Assembly (NCBI GenBank): GCA_937900565.1
Contig: CALCFG010000098.1
Location: 1 to 7,171, forward strand
DNA length: 7,171 bases
Reading direction: 5' to 3'
DNA from: an uncultured Erysipelotrichaceae bacterium
GTDB lineage: Bacteria > Bacillota_I > Bacilli_A > Erysipelotrichales > Erysipelotrichaceae
Shown in pieces: positions 1 through 6,574 of the stretch. Each line of letters opens with the position of its first letter. Positions within the stretch are counted from its first letter, which is position 1. A program made the position numbers and the translations under genes. The notes beneath the pieces are model-generated. The model was given only the letters and a program-made list of their open reading frames with translations, did no database searches and was not told the DNA's origin.

Positions 1-747
1 GTGATAGTGATTCCAAATACGGAAAATGATATTGAATATTGTGATCAAGTCGCATGTGAAATAAGTGAATATGCTTGGAACCATCGTCACCAATTTCAAT
101 TCAGTGGAAATTTTGATGAAGTGGATATATCGGTGGCAAAAGCCATTGCTTATTCCGGTAAAACAGTTGTAATTACAGATTCGGGTGATAATTGTGGTGC
201 TGGAGGTTATGGTGAAAATACCATTGTGTTGCGGGAATTAATTAAACAAAAATGTGATAAGAAAATACTTGTTGCTGGTATTAATGATGCTAAGTGCTTT
301 GATAAAATCAAAGATTGCACGATTGGTGATCAATTGATGTTGCAATTGGGTGTAAATGAAGATGAACAAAGTCAAAGTATACCATTAGCCGTTGAAGTTG
401 TTCAAATTGGAGAACAAGCATTTGGTGGAAAGAATGGACGTAAAGTTGGTAAAGCCATTACTGTGCGTGTTAAAGATACAATGTTGGATATTATCGTTGT
501 AAATCATAATCTACAATATGGTTACATGGAACAATTTGAAGCAGCGGGATTACAGTTCCACGCTTATGATATTGTTGTTGTTAAGATGGGCTATTTAGAT
601 ACGTATTTAATCCCAGAAACAGATTATCACATCATGGCATTAAGTGATGGACCAACGATTCAACGCAGTGAACGTATTCCATTTAAAAAGATTGCTCGAC
701 CAATGTGGCCAATCGATGAATTTGAAGAATTATATTACATTAAATAG
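1..747 (+). CDS. MlrC family (M81) metallopeptidase, C-terminal part, 5'-truncated by window edge
   Basis: This is the 3' portion of an MlrC-family protein, named for the microcystinase-C peptidase of the microcystin-degradation cluster; most bacterial homologues have unknown substrates. Family members run close to 500 residues, with an N-terminal metal-binding domain and a C-terminal MlrC domain. Only about 248 residues are visible and they correspond to the C-terminal domain. The signature stretch DSGDNCGAGGYGENT (about residues 60-74) matches the family's glycine-rich 'DNPGGG..GD.T' motif. The ending ARPMWPIDEF (about 232-241) matches the typical 'RPIWPLD' tail. The GTG at base 1 is most likely an internal Val codon, because the metal-binding half must lie upstream of the window. 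A hairpin terminator follows 3 bases after the TAG stop, so this gene ends its own transcript. Family assignment is firm; the substrate cannot be inferred. Cys65 replaces the usual Pro of the DNPG motif. Confidence 0.88.
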   Translation: MIVIPNTENDIEYCDQVACEISEYAWNHRHQFQFSGNFDEVDISVAKAIAYSGKTVVITDSGDNCGAGGYGENTIVLRELIKQKCDKKILVAGINDAKCFDKIKDCTIGDQLMLQLGVNEDEQSQSIPLAVEVVQIGEQAFGGKNGRKVGKAITVRVKDTMLDIIVVNHNLQYGYMEQFEAAGLQFHAYDIVVVKMGYLDTYLIPETDYHIMALSDGPTIQRSERIPFKKIARPMWPIDEFEELYYIK

Positions 748-750
748 TTA

Positions 751-787
751 AAAAAGGCAGTGAATTGATAACAATTGACTGCTTTTT
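751..787 (+). terminator. Rho-independent terminator after the MlrC-family gene
   Basis: The stem is GCAGT-G-AATTG (757-767) against CAATT-G-ACTGC (772-782), with one G-G mismatch and an ATAA loop. It is followed by five T (783-787) and preceded by an A run (751-755), so it may also act weakly on the opposite strand. It begins 3 bases after the stop codon. Confidence 0.85.
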
Positions 788-821
788 CATGGTAGTTATT
801 GCCTCATTGTAAGAAGGTGGA

Positions 822-856
822 ATGATTATAACGCAACTAAAGTTGCACAAAATCAT
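822..856 (+). promoter_or_regulatory. Nested inverted repeat upstream of the CNNM/CBS gene
   Basis: Outer arms ATGATT (822-827) and AATCAT (851-856) enclose inner arms GCAAC (833-837) and GTTGC (842-846) around a TAAA loop, separated by unpaired ATAAC and ACAA. The structure lies about 60 bases upstream of the GTG start and precedes a short T-rich stretch. It could be a weak second terminator, an operator or part of a leader. The sequence does not say which, and I recognise no known riboswitch class in it. Confidence 0.35.
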
Positions 857-871
857 ATCTTTTGTTAAACT
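843..871 (+). promoter_or_regulatory. Candidate weak promoter for the CNNM/CBS gene
   Basis: A TTGCAC -35-like hexamer (843-848) is followed after 17 bases by TAAACT (866-871) as a -10-like hexamer. Both are imperfect sigma-A matches (3/6 and 4/6). Some promoter is expected between the terminator at 751-787 and the GTG at 913, and this pair has the best spacing I found. Another -10-like box, TATAAC at 827-832, has no good -35 partner. A small palindrome, TTACT-TATT-AGTAA (880-893), sits near the predicted transcript start and just upstream of the ribosome binding site. Confidence 0.25.
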
Positions 872-912
872 AACTAACATTACTTATTAGTAAGAAAGGA
901 AGTGTTGTTAAA

Positions 913-2184
913 GTGTCATCCGACGCGGGGCCCAATATTAATGCAATATTAGCAGTTATTGTGCTTTTAGTTTTATCTGCTGTATTCTCAGCTACAGAAA
1001 CAGCATACAGTTCATTGAATAGAATTCGAGTAAAGAATCTTGCGAGTAGCGGAAATAAAAAGGCGAGCAAAGTCATGGATATCGTTGATAATAAATTTGA
1101 TGATTTCTTATCTGCGGTATTAATAGGTAATAATATCGTCAATATTGGGTTATCATCCTTAATGACTTTATTGTTTGTTGCATCCTTAGGCGATCAAGGT
1201 GCGGCTGTATCTACATTGGTTACAACGATTATTGTTTTAATCTTTGGCGAAATAAGTCCAAAAAGCTTAGCAAAAGAACGTCCTGAATCCTTTGCATTGT
1301 TTATGCAACCGATGATTTCTTTCTTAATGGCCATCTTTAAACCATTAACGTTATTATTTTCGGGTTTAAAAAAAGTCATTGCTTATCTAATTCCGGGTGG
1401 TGATGAAGAAGGTGATGCCAGTGAAGAATTAATCACGATGGTTGAAGAGGCAACGGATGAAGGGGATTTAGATGAACATGAATCCGATTTAATTACCAAT
1501 GCCATTGAATTTAATGATTTGGAAGTAAAAGAAGTTTTAACGCCAAGAATTCATGTCAAAGCTATTGATGTGGAAGATAACTTTGAAGATGTTTTGGAAG
1601 TCTTTACTTCTAACCCATATTCACGTATTCCGGTATATCAAGATACAATTGATAATATTATTGGTGTTATTCATGAACGGGATTTCTTTACAATCGTCAC
1701 AAGTAAAAAAGAATTGTGCATTAAAAGGTTAATTACTCCCGTTATTTATACTAGTGAGTCCACTAAAATCAGCAATTTATTACGGCAATTGCAACAATCA
1801 AAAATTCATATGGCCGTTGTAATGGATGAATATGGTGGGACTAGTGGCATTATTACAATGGAAGATATTTTGGAAGAATTGGTTGGGGATATTTATGATG
1901 AACATGATGTTGTTACTACTAACATAACTCAAATCAATGAAACTACTTATATTGTAAAAGCTAATGAAGAATGTTCTCATTTATTTGAATTACTTGAATT
2001 GGACGATGATGATGACATTGATTCGGTAACCGTTTCTGGATGGTTAACGGATGTTTTTGAAGGAATTCCAGAAATTGGTACAACGTATGATTATCACAAT
2101 TTGCATATTGAAATATTGAAAGTTGATAATAAACGTATCCTTGAAGTTAAAGTGACACTTGTTCCTCATGAACAAGATAATTAA
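913..2184 (+). CDS. CNNM/CorC/HlyC family membrane protein with CBS pair
   Basis: This 423-residue protein has the complete three-part architecture of the CNNM/CorC ('hemolysin C-like') family. The N-terminal DUF21/CNNM membrane domain has hydrophobic segments at about 11-26, 66-92, 98-112 and 130-160, with family motifs FSATETAYSSLN (25-36), IGNNIVNIGLSS (71-82) and FGEISPKSLAKE (111-122). A CBS pair follows at about 208-330, ending in the typical MDEYGGTSGIITMEDILEEL (304-323). A CorC/HlyC C-terminal domain lies at about 338-416. Family members are linked to Mg2+ or other divalent-cation efflux and resistance, with CBS domains that can bind adenine nucleotides; haemolysin function is not implied. 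GTG at 913 is chosen because AAGAAAGGAAG (892-902) gives a good ribosome binding site 10 bases upstream and the first membrane segment starts soon after. An acidic run (residues 364-368, all Asp) lies in the C-terminal domain. The gene is flanked by terminators on both sides, so it is probably monocistronic. Confidence 0.93.
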   Translation: MSSDAGPNINAILAVIVLLVLSAVFSATETAYSSLNRIRVKNLASSGNKKASKVMDIVDNKFDDFLSAVLIGNNIVNIGLSSLMTLLFVASLGDQGAAVSTLVTTIIVLIFGEISPKSLAKERPESFALFMQPMISFLMAIFKPLTLLFSGLKKVIAYLIPGGDEEGDASEELITMVEEATDEGDLDEHESDLITNAIEFNDLEVKEVLTPRIHVKAIDVEDNFEDVLEVFTSNPYSRIPVYQDTIDNIIGVIHERDFFTIVTSKKELCIKRLITPVIYTSESTKISNLLRQLQQSKIHMAVVMDEYGGTSGIITMEDILEELVGDIYDEHDVVTTNITQINETTYIVKANEECSHLFELLELDDDDDIDSVTVSGWLTDVFEGIPEIGTTYDYHNLHIEILKVDNKRILEVKVTLVPHEQDN

Positions 2185-2210
2185 TTTGATCAGTATATAT
2201 AAAATAAATA

Positions 2211-2241
2211 GAATGGTTTGCAGTGTTGCACCATTCTTTTT
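2211..2241 (+). terminator. Rho-independent terminator after the CNNM/CBS gene
   Basis: The outer stem is GAATGG (2211-2216) with CCATTC (2231-2236). An inner TGCA/TGCA stem (2219-2222 with 2227-2230) is separated from it by a two-T bulge. Five T follow (2237-2241). It lies 26 bases after the stop codon. Confidence 0.85.
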
Positions 2242-2293
2242 ATAGTTATGGATAGAATGAAATATTTATTAAAGTTAAAAAGAATTAAATTAT

Positions 2294-2320
2294 AAGTACC
2301 TTCGATTGAATAAGGTATTT
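2294..2320. terminator. Terminator-like hairpin in the 2242-2461 gap
   Basis: AAGTACCTT (2294-2302) pairs with AAGGTATTT (2312-2320) over nine positions, including one G-T wobble, with a 9-base loop. The 3' arm runs into TAATTATTT. A second AAGGTA copy at 2331-2336 could compete for the TACCTT arm. It may be a weak backup terminator, or a leader structure if transcription starts further upstream. The rest of the gap 2242-2394 shows no gene I can support. Confidence 0.4.
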
Positions 2321-2394
2321 TAATTATTTAAAGGTAAGATAAAATGCAATCACATCCAATGCAATACCACAGATCAATAAATATAATCACGAAT

Positions 2395-2422
2395 TTGAAT
2401 AAATTATAACCTAGAGTATAGT
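2395..2422 (+). promoter_or_regulatory. Candidate sigma-A promoter for the rsmE operon
   Basis: TTGAAT (2395-2400; 4/6 of TTGACA) and TATAGT (2417-2422; 5/6 of TATAAT) are separated by 16 bases. This would start the transcript near 2429, about 33 bases before the rsmE start. A perfect TATAAT also occurs at 2455-2460 but lacks a good -35 box; it would place a transcript start at about the ATG at 2467. The first pair is preferred because it leaves room for the ribosome binding site at 2445-2449. Confidence 0.45.
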
Positions 2423-2461
2423 AGTATCATAATACATCGTAAAAAAGGATGTTGTATAATA

Positions 2462-3211
2462 GTGTTATGCAACAATATTTTATTCAAGGAAAATGTAAAA
2501 GAGGAAATAGCAAATGCTATTCAAGAAAAATTTAATTTAAATCAAACATATACATTGGATGATGAACAAACACATCATCTTTTATGTGTTTTAAGAGCAA
2601 AAGTTGGAAAAGTAATTCGTGTCGTAGATATTGATGGTTATTATGATGATGTTGCAATATCAACTGAAAATAATCATGTTTATTTTACGATTCATCACTT
2701 AAATCAACAAGTAAAGAAAACCCATGTTATCGCCTTAATGGCCTTAATTAAAAAAGATAAATGGGATTTTGCTTTAATGAAAGCTGCGGAGTTAGGTGTG
2801 GATGAAATTATTCCATTAATGACGCAACGGTGTGTTGTAAAGGTAAAAGAAAACAGTTTTAAAAAAGAAAGATATCAAAAAATTTTAGATGAAGCATGTG
2901 AACAATGTAAACGTGCTAGTAAAGTGATTCTACATGATCCAATGACAATCAAACAATTACCTGTGTTTGATGGGTTTACCCGACTTATTCCCTATGAAAA
3001 TGAAAAGAGTACCCATATTAAAAACGTAGCGATGGAAGATAACATTGTATTTGCCATTGGCCCAGAAGGTGGGTTTGATTGTAAAGAAGTAGAATTATTT
3101 ATCAATAAAGGATATCAATGTGTCACACTCGGTACTCGTATATTGCGAGCTGAAACAGCGTTAATGTATAGTCTGTGTGCTATTGATTTAATAAAGGGGG
3201 ATTATGCTTAG
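2462..3211 (+). CDS. rsmE: 16S rRNA (uracil1498-N3)-methyltransferase RsmE, with an anomalous N-terminus
   Basis: RsmE methylates N3 of U1498 in 16S rRNA, using S-adenosylmethionine, in the assembled small subunit. It has an N-terminal PUA-like domain (about residues 1-80) and a C-terminal SPOUT (trefoil-knot) methyltransferase domain. Visible family motifs are HHLLCVLR (38-45), KAAELGVDEIIPLMTQRCVV (107-126), AIGPEGGF (198-205) and the knot/SAM motif LGTRILRAETA (223-233). Length (249 aa) is normal. The GTG at 2462 is the only reasonable start in this frame, with AAGGA (2445-2449) 12 bases upstream, but its first ten residues do not resemble the family. The expected start, MQQYFIQG, is encoded from ATG 2467 in another frame (separate entry), so a one-base shift near 2490-2493 is likely. 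The catalytic domain is intact. The gene is first in the putative operon and overlaps mtaB by 8 bases. Family identity is very sure; the 5' end is not. Confidence 0.9.
   Translation: MLCNNILFKENVKEEIANAIQEKFNLNQTYTLDDEQTHHLLCVLRAKVGKVIRVVDIDGYYDDVAISTENNHVYFTIHHLNQQVKKTHVIALMALIKKDKWDFALMKAAELGVDEIIPLMTQRCVVKVKENSFKKERYQKILDEACEQCKRASKVILHDPMTIKQLPVFDGFTRLIPYENEKSTHIKNVAMEDNIVFAIGPEGGFDCKEVELFINKGYQCVTLGTRILRAETALMYSLCAIDLIKGDYA
2467..2493 (+). other. rsmE: Out-of-frame native rsmE N-terminus and probable frameshift site
   Basis: From ATG 2467 the sequence reads MQQYFIQGK, which matches the conserved RsmE beginning (MQRYFI in Bacillus subtilis, from memory). This frame then diverges and stops at TAA 2533-2535 after 22 codons. 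The rest of RsmE is in the next frame. Removing one A from the run at 2490-2493 would give MQQYFIQGNVKEEIANAI, a continuous RsmE N-terminus. The shift is therefore a +1 insertion in the DNA or a read/assembly error in a four-A run. A programmed frameshift is possible, but I see no strong stimulatory signal for it. Confidence 0.75.
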
Positions 3212-4490
3212 TTTTTCATTGGAATCATTGGGATGTAAAGTTAATAACTTTGAGGCAAATGCCAGTGCGGATTTATTAATTGAAGCAGGATATAAACTTG
3301 TTGATAGTAAAGATAACCCGGATTTTATTTTGATTTATACATGTGCTGTTACGAATGTTGCGGAAAGTAAAACGCGTAAATTAATCCGTAGTTTGCATCG
3401 TAATTACCCTAATAGTAAATTAATTGCGGTTGGTTGTTTTGTGCAAGTCAGTACGAATCAATTATTGAATGAATTACCATTGGATTTATGCATTGGGAGC
3501 AACCATAAAAAAGATATTGTATCTTTGGTGCATCAATTATTTGCAAGTGATGATTCATTTTTGTGCGCTAAAGATAATTTTACGCAAGCACCTTTTCAAA
3601 ATTTAGGTGCAGGCACTTCTCAAACACATACCCGAGCTAATTTAAAAATTCAAGATGGATGCAATCAATTCTGTTCATATTGTATTATTCCTTATGCTCG
3701 CGGTAGAGAAACATGTTTATCTTTTGAAGAAATTAAAAAACAAGCTAAATTGTTAGCGAAAAATCATCAAGAAATTATTTTAACTGGTATACATACAGGC
3801 CGATACCACGATGGAAACGTTACATTAGCTGATGTATTGGATTATTTAGCTAAAACTTATCCAACGGTGCGTTTTCGAATAAGTAGTATAGAATCAAGTG
3901 AAATTAGTCAACAGTTATTGGATGTGATGAAAAAGTATCCAAATATTGCGCATCATTTACATATTCCTTTGCAAGCAGGATGCGATAGTCAATTAAAATT
4001 AATGAATCGTCCATACACTACTGCGCAATATTTGGATATGTTAACTAATATTCGTCAACAAATCAATGACATTGCTATATCCTGCGATTATATTGTTGGT
4101 TTTGTGAATGAAAGTGAACAGGACTTTAATGATGCTAAAGCATTTATCCAGCAATGTCACTTTGCATTTATGCATGTTTTCCCATATTCTCGTAAAAAAG
4201 GAACAAAAGCAGATTCTATGAAAGGTCATTTAAATGAAGTGGTTAAAAAGCAACGAACTCAAGAAATACTTGCTTTAGCCGATTCCTTAAAATGCGATTA
4301 TCTTAATCAAAGTGTTAATACGAAAAAAAATGTATTAATTGAATCTGTTAAAAATGGTTGCAGTTATGGGTACAGTGATGATTATTGCTATGTTAAAGTT
4401 AACAGTAAATTAACTATTGGTTCATTTTATGATGTAATAATCGAAAAAGTGAATGATGACGAATTGGAAGGAAAAGTGCAATGTTATTAA
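3204..4490 (+). CDS. mtaB: tRNA (N6-L-threonylcarbamoyladenosine(37)-C2)-methylthiotransferase MtaB
   Basis: MtaB converts t6A to ms2t6A at position 37 of ANN-decoding tRNAs, a radical-SAM reaction using two [4Fe-4S] clusters. The N-terminal UPF0004 domain carries the three auxiliary-cluster cysteines: C11 (in GCKVNNFEA, 10-18), C47 (TCAVTN, 46-51) and C78 (GCF). The radical-SAM CxxxCxxC motif is C153, C157 and C160 (in DGCNQFCSYCIIPYARGRE). A TRAM-type RNA-binding domain fills about 372-427. GCKVN plus LTGIHTG (193-199) points to the MtaB (YqeV) branch rather than MiaB. Length (428 aa) is normal. The start ATG follows a strong AAAGGGGG site (3193-3200) inside the end of rsmE, and overlaps it by 8 bases. 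A rsmE-mtaB (yqeU-yqeV) pairing is familiar in Bacillota. Oddity: the usual VGFPGE segment reads VGFVNE at 298-303, losing the Pro and Gly. Confidence 0.94.
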   Translation: MLSFSLESLGCKVNNFEANASADLLIEAGYKLVDSKDNPDFILIYTCAVTNVAESKTRKLIRSLHRNYPNSKLIAVGCFVQVSTNQLLNELPLDLCIGSNHKKDIVSLVHQLFASDDSFLCAKDNFTQAPFQNLGAGTSQTHTRANLKIQDGCNQFCSYCIIPYARGRETCLSFEEIKKQAKLLAKNHQEIILTGIHTGRYHDGNVTLADVLDYLAKTYPTVRFRISSIESSEISQQLLDVMKKYPNIAHHLHIPLQAGCDSQLKLMNRPYTTAQYLDMLTNIRQQINDIAISCDYIVGFVNESEQDFNDAKAFIQQCHFAFMHVFPYSRKKGTKADSMKGHLNEVVKKQRTQEILALADSLKCDYLNQSVNTKKNVLIESVKNGCSYGYSDDYCYVKVNSKLTIGSFYDVIIEKVNDDELEGKVQCY

Positions 4491-5926
4491 GTGAATTAGT
4501 ATTAGGAGCACCCGAAATTACGATTAATTCGTTAATGATTGATAGTCGTAAAAAAAGTAGTGATGCATTATTTTTCTGTATAAAAGGGATGGCCAATGAT
4601 GGGCATTTATTCATTGATCAGGCCATTAGTAATGGAGCTGTAGCTATTGTTTATAGTGAAAATTTAGATAAAAAGGTAGAAGGTATAACGTACATTCAAG
4701 TGGATAATGTAAGGGTAGCTTTAGCTTATATTACTAATATTTTTTATGATGATCCAAGTAAGAAATTAAAAATGTTTGGTGTTACTGGGACTAATGGTAA
4801 GTCTTCTATAGCAAAAATGATTAAATACATTTATTCATTGCAAGCACCGTGTGGTTATATCGGTACGATATCCATTGAATATGGATCTGTTAAAAAAGCA
4901 CCAAAATTAACGACACCCGATGTTGTTGAATTGCAATCGGTATTGCATGATATGGTTTTGTGCAATATGAAAGCGTGTGCGCTAGAAGTCAGTAGCATTG
5001 GTTTGGAACAACATCGTGTGGATGGCATTGATTTTGATTGCGCCATTTTTACGAATTTAACCCATGATCATTTGGATTATCATGGCAATATGGAAAGCTA
5101 TTTTTCAGCAAAGCGAATGCTGTTTCAAATGATCAAAAGTAACGGATTAAGTGTTATCAATATTGATGATAATTATGGTAGACGTTTAATCGAAGATGCT
5201 CAAGGTAATGTCATTACTTATGGTACAAGTAATGATGCTTCGTATCGTTGCAGTAATATTAAACAATACAATAATCGAACGACCTTTAATTTGACCCATG
5301 GTAATACGGAATATTTCATAGAAACTAATTTATTGGCAATGTTTAATGTTTATAATTTGGTGGCGGTGATTGTATCACTGCATGAAAGTGGCATGGATAT
5401 GGAAGTGATTCTAGAGGCGGTTAAACATATTCCACAGATTGAAGGAAGAATGGAATATATTGACGAAGGGCAAAACTTTAATGTTATCGTTGATTTTGCG
5501 CATACGCCGGATGGTATTGAACAAGTGATGAAATTTGCTTCATCCATCACACCGAAAGAAAATCGAATTATTGCTGTATTTGGATCAGCAGGTAAACGGG
5601 ATGTAATCAAACGACCGATCTTTGGTGAAATTGCCGATAAATATTGTGATTTGATTATTTTAACGGAAGATGACCCACGGGATGAATCAGTTGAAGATAT
5701 TGCAAAAGAAATTGCCAAAGGAATTAAGCAAAAAAATTATATAATTATTACACGAAGAATTGATGCCATTCGCCAAGCGATTGAACTCGCCAATGCCCAT
5801 GATACGATACTTTTACTTGGTAAAGGGGATGAAAATTTCTTATATGCCCAATGGGGTAAAGAAAAATATTTGGGTGATAATGTTGTCGCACGCCAATGCA
5901 TTAAACTATTCGGACAAAAAAATTAG
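4481..5926 (+). CDS. murE: UDP-N-acetylmuramyl-tripeptide synthetase (MurE ligase)
   Basis: MurE is the cytoplasmic ATP-dependent ligase that adds the third amino acid (meso-diaminopimelate, L-lysine or another diamino acid) to UDP-MurNAc-L-Ala-D-Glu. All three Mur domains are present in 481 residues, a normal length: an N-terminal UDP-binding domain (about 1-95) with IDSRK (20-24) and FFCIKG (31-36); a central ATPase domain with P-loop VTGTNGKSS (101-109), TTPD (144-147), ALEVSSIGLEQHR (167-179), NLTHDHLDYH (192-201) and K211 at the usual carbamylated-lysine site; and a C-terminal domain from about 320 with GRMEYI, VDFAHTPD (337-344) and DDPR (397-400). The amino-acid-selecting motif is DDPR rather than the DNPR of classic diaminopimelate enzymes, and GKGHE appears as GKGDE (447-451), so the third residue is uncertain. 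ATG 4481 has GGAAGGA (4466-4472) 8 bases upstream and overlaps mtaB by 10 bases, indicating translational coupling. Confidence 0.93.
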   Translation: MLLSELVLGAPEITINSLMIDSRKKSSDALFFCIKGMANDGHLFIDQAISNGAVAIVYSENLDKKVEGITYIQVDNVRVALAYITNIFYDDPSKKLKMFGVTGTNGKSSIAKMIKYIYSLQAPCGYIGTISIEYGSVKKAPKLTTPDVVELQSVLHDMVLCNMKACALEVSSIGLEQHRVDGIDFDCAIFTNLTHDHLDYHGNMESYFSAKRMLFQMIKSNGLSVINIDDNYGRRLIEDAQGNVITYGTSNDASYRCSNIKQYNNRTTFNLTHGNTEYFIETNLLAMFNVYNLVAVIVSLHESGMDMEVILEAVKHIPQIEGRMEYIDEGQNFNVIVDFAHTPDGIEQVMKFASSITPKENRIIAVFGSAGKRDVIKRPIFGEIADKYCDLIILTEDDPRDESVEDIAKEIAKGIKQKNYIIITRRIDAIRQAIELANAHDTILLLGKGDENFLYAQWGKEKYLGDNVVARQCIKLFGQKN

Positions 5927-5935
5927 GAGAAAAAA

Positions 5936-6574
5936 ATGAAAGCAAATAAATTAATCGACCATACTTTATTAAAACCACAAGCTCAAATGAAAGATATTGT
6001 GGCGTTATGTCAAGAAGCTAAACAACATGATTTTAAAAGTGTTTGCATTAATCCATGTTGGATACCAGTGGCTAAAAATGAATTAAAAGGTTCAGATGTG
6101 TTAGTGTGCACTGTGATTGGTTTCCCTTTAGGTGCCATGAGCACTAATGCTAAAGTATTGGAAGCAAAAGATGCGGTAGATGCTGGAGCAGATGAAGGGG
6201 ATATGGTATTAAACATTGGTCAATTATTGGGTGGTAATTTAGAATATGTAACGAATGAAATCCGTTTGATCAAAGAAGCAATTGGTGATAAAACCTTAAA
6301 AGTTATTTTAGAGACTTGTTTATTAACGGATGAACAAATTGAATCTGCTTGCAAATGTTGTATGGAAGCAAAGGCTGATTTTGTTAAAACAAGTACTGGT
6401 TTTAATGCATCGGGTGCTAATGTGCATGTTGTGGAAGTTATGAAGCGTACTGTTGGGGATGTGTGTGAAGTCAAAGCTGCAGGAGGTGTACGCACGAAAG
6501 AAGATCTCGATGCCATGGTAAAAGCAGGTGCTACACGCATTGGCACAAGTAATGGTTGTGCTTTGGTTGACTAA
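5936..6574 (+). CDS. deoC: Deoxyribose-phosphate aldolase DeoC
   Basis: DeoC is a class I aldolase that reversibly splits 2-deoxyribose-5-phosphate into acetaldehyde and glyceraldehyde-3-phosphate, the last step of deoxynucleoside catabolism, in the cytoplasm. The protein is a TIM barrel of 212 residues, at the short end of normal. Motifs in order are IDHTLLKP (7-14), SVCINPCW (35-42), VIGFPLGA (60-67), GADEGDMVLNIG (84-95), FVKTSTGF (149-156) and VKAAGGVRT (179-187). The Schiff-base lysine is K151, the second active-site lysine K180 and the catalytic aspartate D89, so the enzyme should be active. Gly88 is unusual where many homologues have a bulky hydrophobic residue. The start has a strong AGGAG (5925-5929) that overlaps the murE stop codon, giving tight coupling. 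Here deoC is separated from the usual deo genes (deoD, deoA or pdp, deoB), so it may be expressed constitutively with its neighbours. That last point is inference. Confidence 0.95.
   Translation: MKANKLIDHTLLKPQAQMKDIVALCQEAKQHDFKSVCINPCWIPVAKNELKGSDVLVCTVIGFPLGAMSTNAKVLEAKDAVDAGADEGDMVLNIGQLLGGNLEYVTNEIRLIKEAIGDKTLKVILETCLLTDEQIESACKCCMEAKADFVKTSTGFNASGANVHVVEVMKRTVGDVCEVKAAGGVRTKEDLDAMVKAGATRIGTSNGCALVD

Noticed and set aside
1..3. GTG at base 1 as the true start of the first gene
   Set aside because: The visible protein is only the C-terminal domain of a roughly 500-residue family, and no upstream sequence is available to show a ribosome binding site. An internal Val codon is more likely.
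2248..2295. 15-codon ORF encoding a short Lys/Leu-rich peptide just after the CNNM/CBS gene terminator
   Set aside because: It has no Shine-Dalgarno site and no promoter between the terminator and its ATG. Lys/Leu-rich short ORFs arise easily by chance in AT-rich DNA.
2484..2500. Programmed +1 frameshifting in rsmE
   Set aside because: I see no slow codon or in-frame stop at the shift point and no nearby stimulatory hairpin or internal Shine-Dalgarno site of the prfB kind. An indel in the A run is the simpler explanation.
5350..5718. 122-codon open frame on the minus strand inside murE
   Set aside because: It lies entirely opposite a gene with clear MurE motifs and has low-complexity Ser/Ile-rich composition typical of an antisense shadow. 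Its product resembles no family I know.
6220..6546. 108-codon open frame on the minus strand inside deoC
   Set aside because: It is fully antisense to a well-supported gene with intact catalytic motifs, and its composition looks like a frame shadow.
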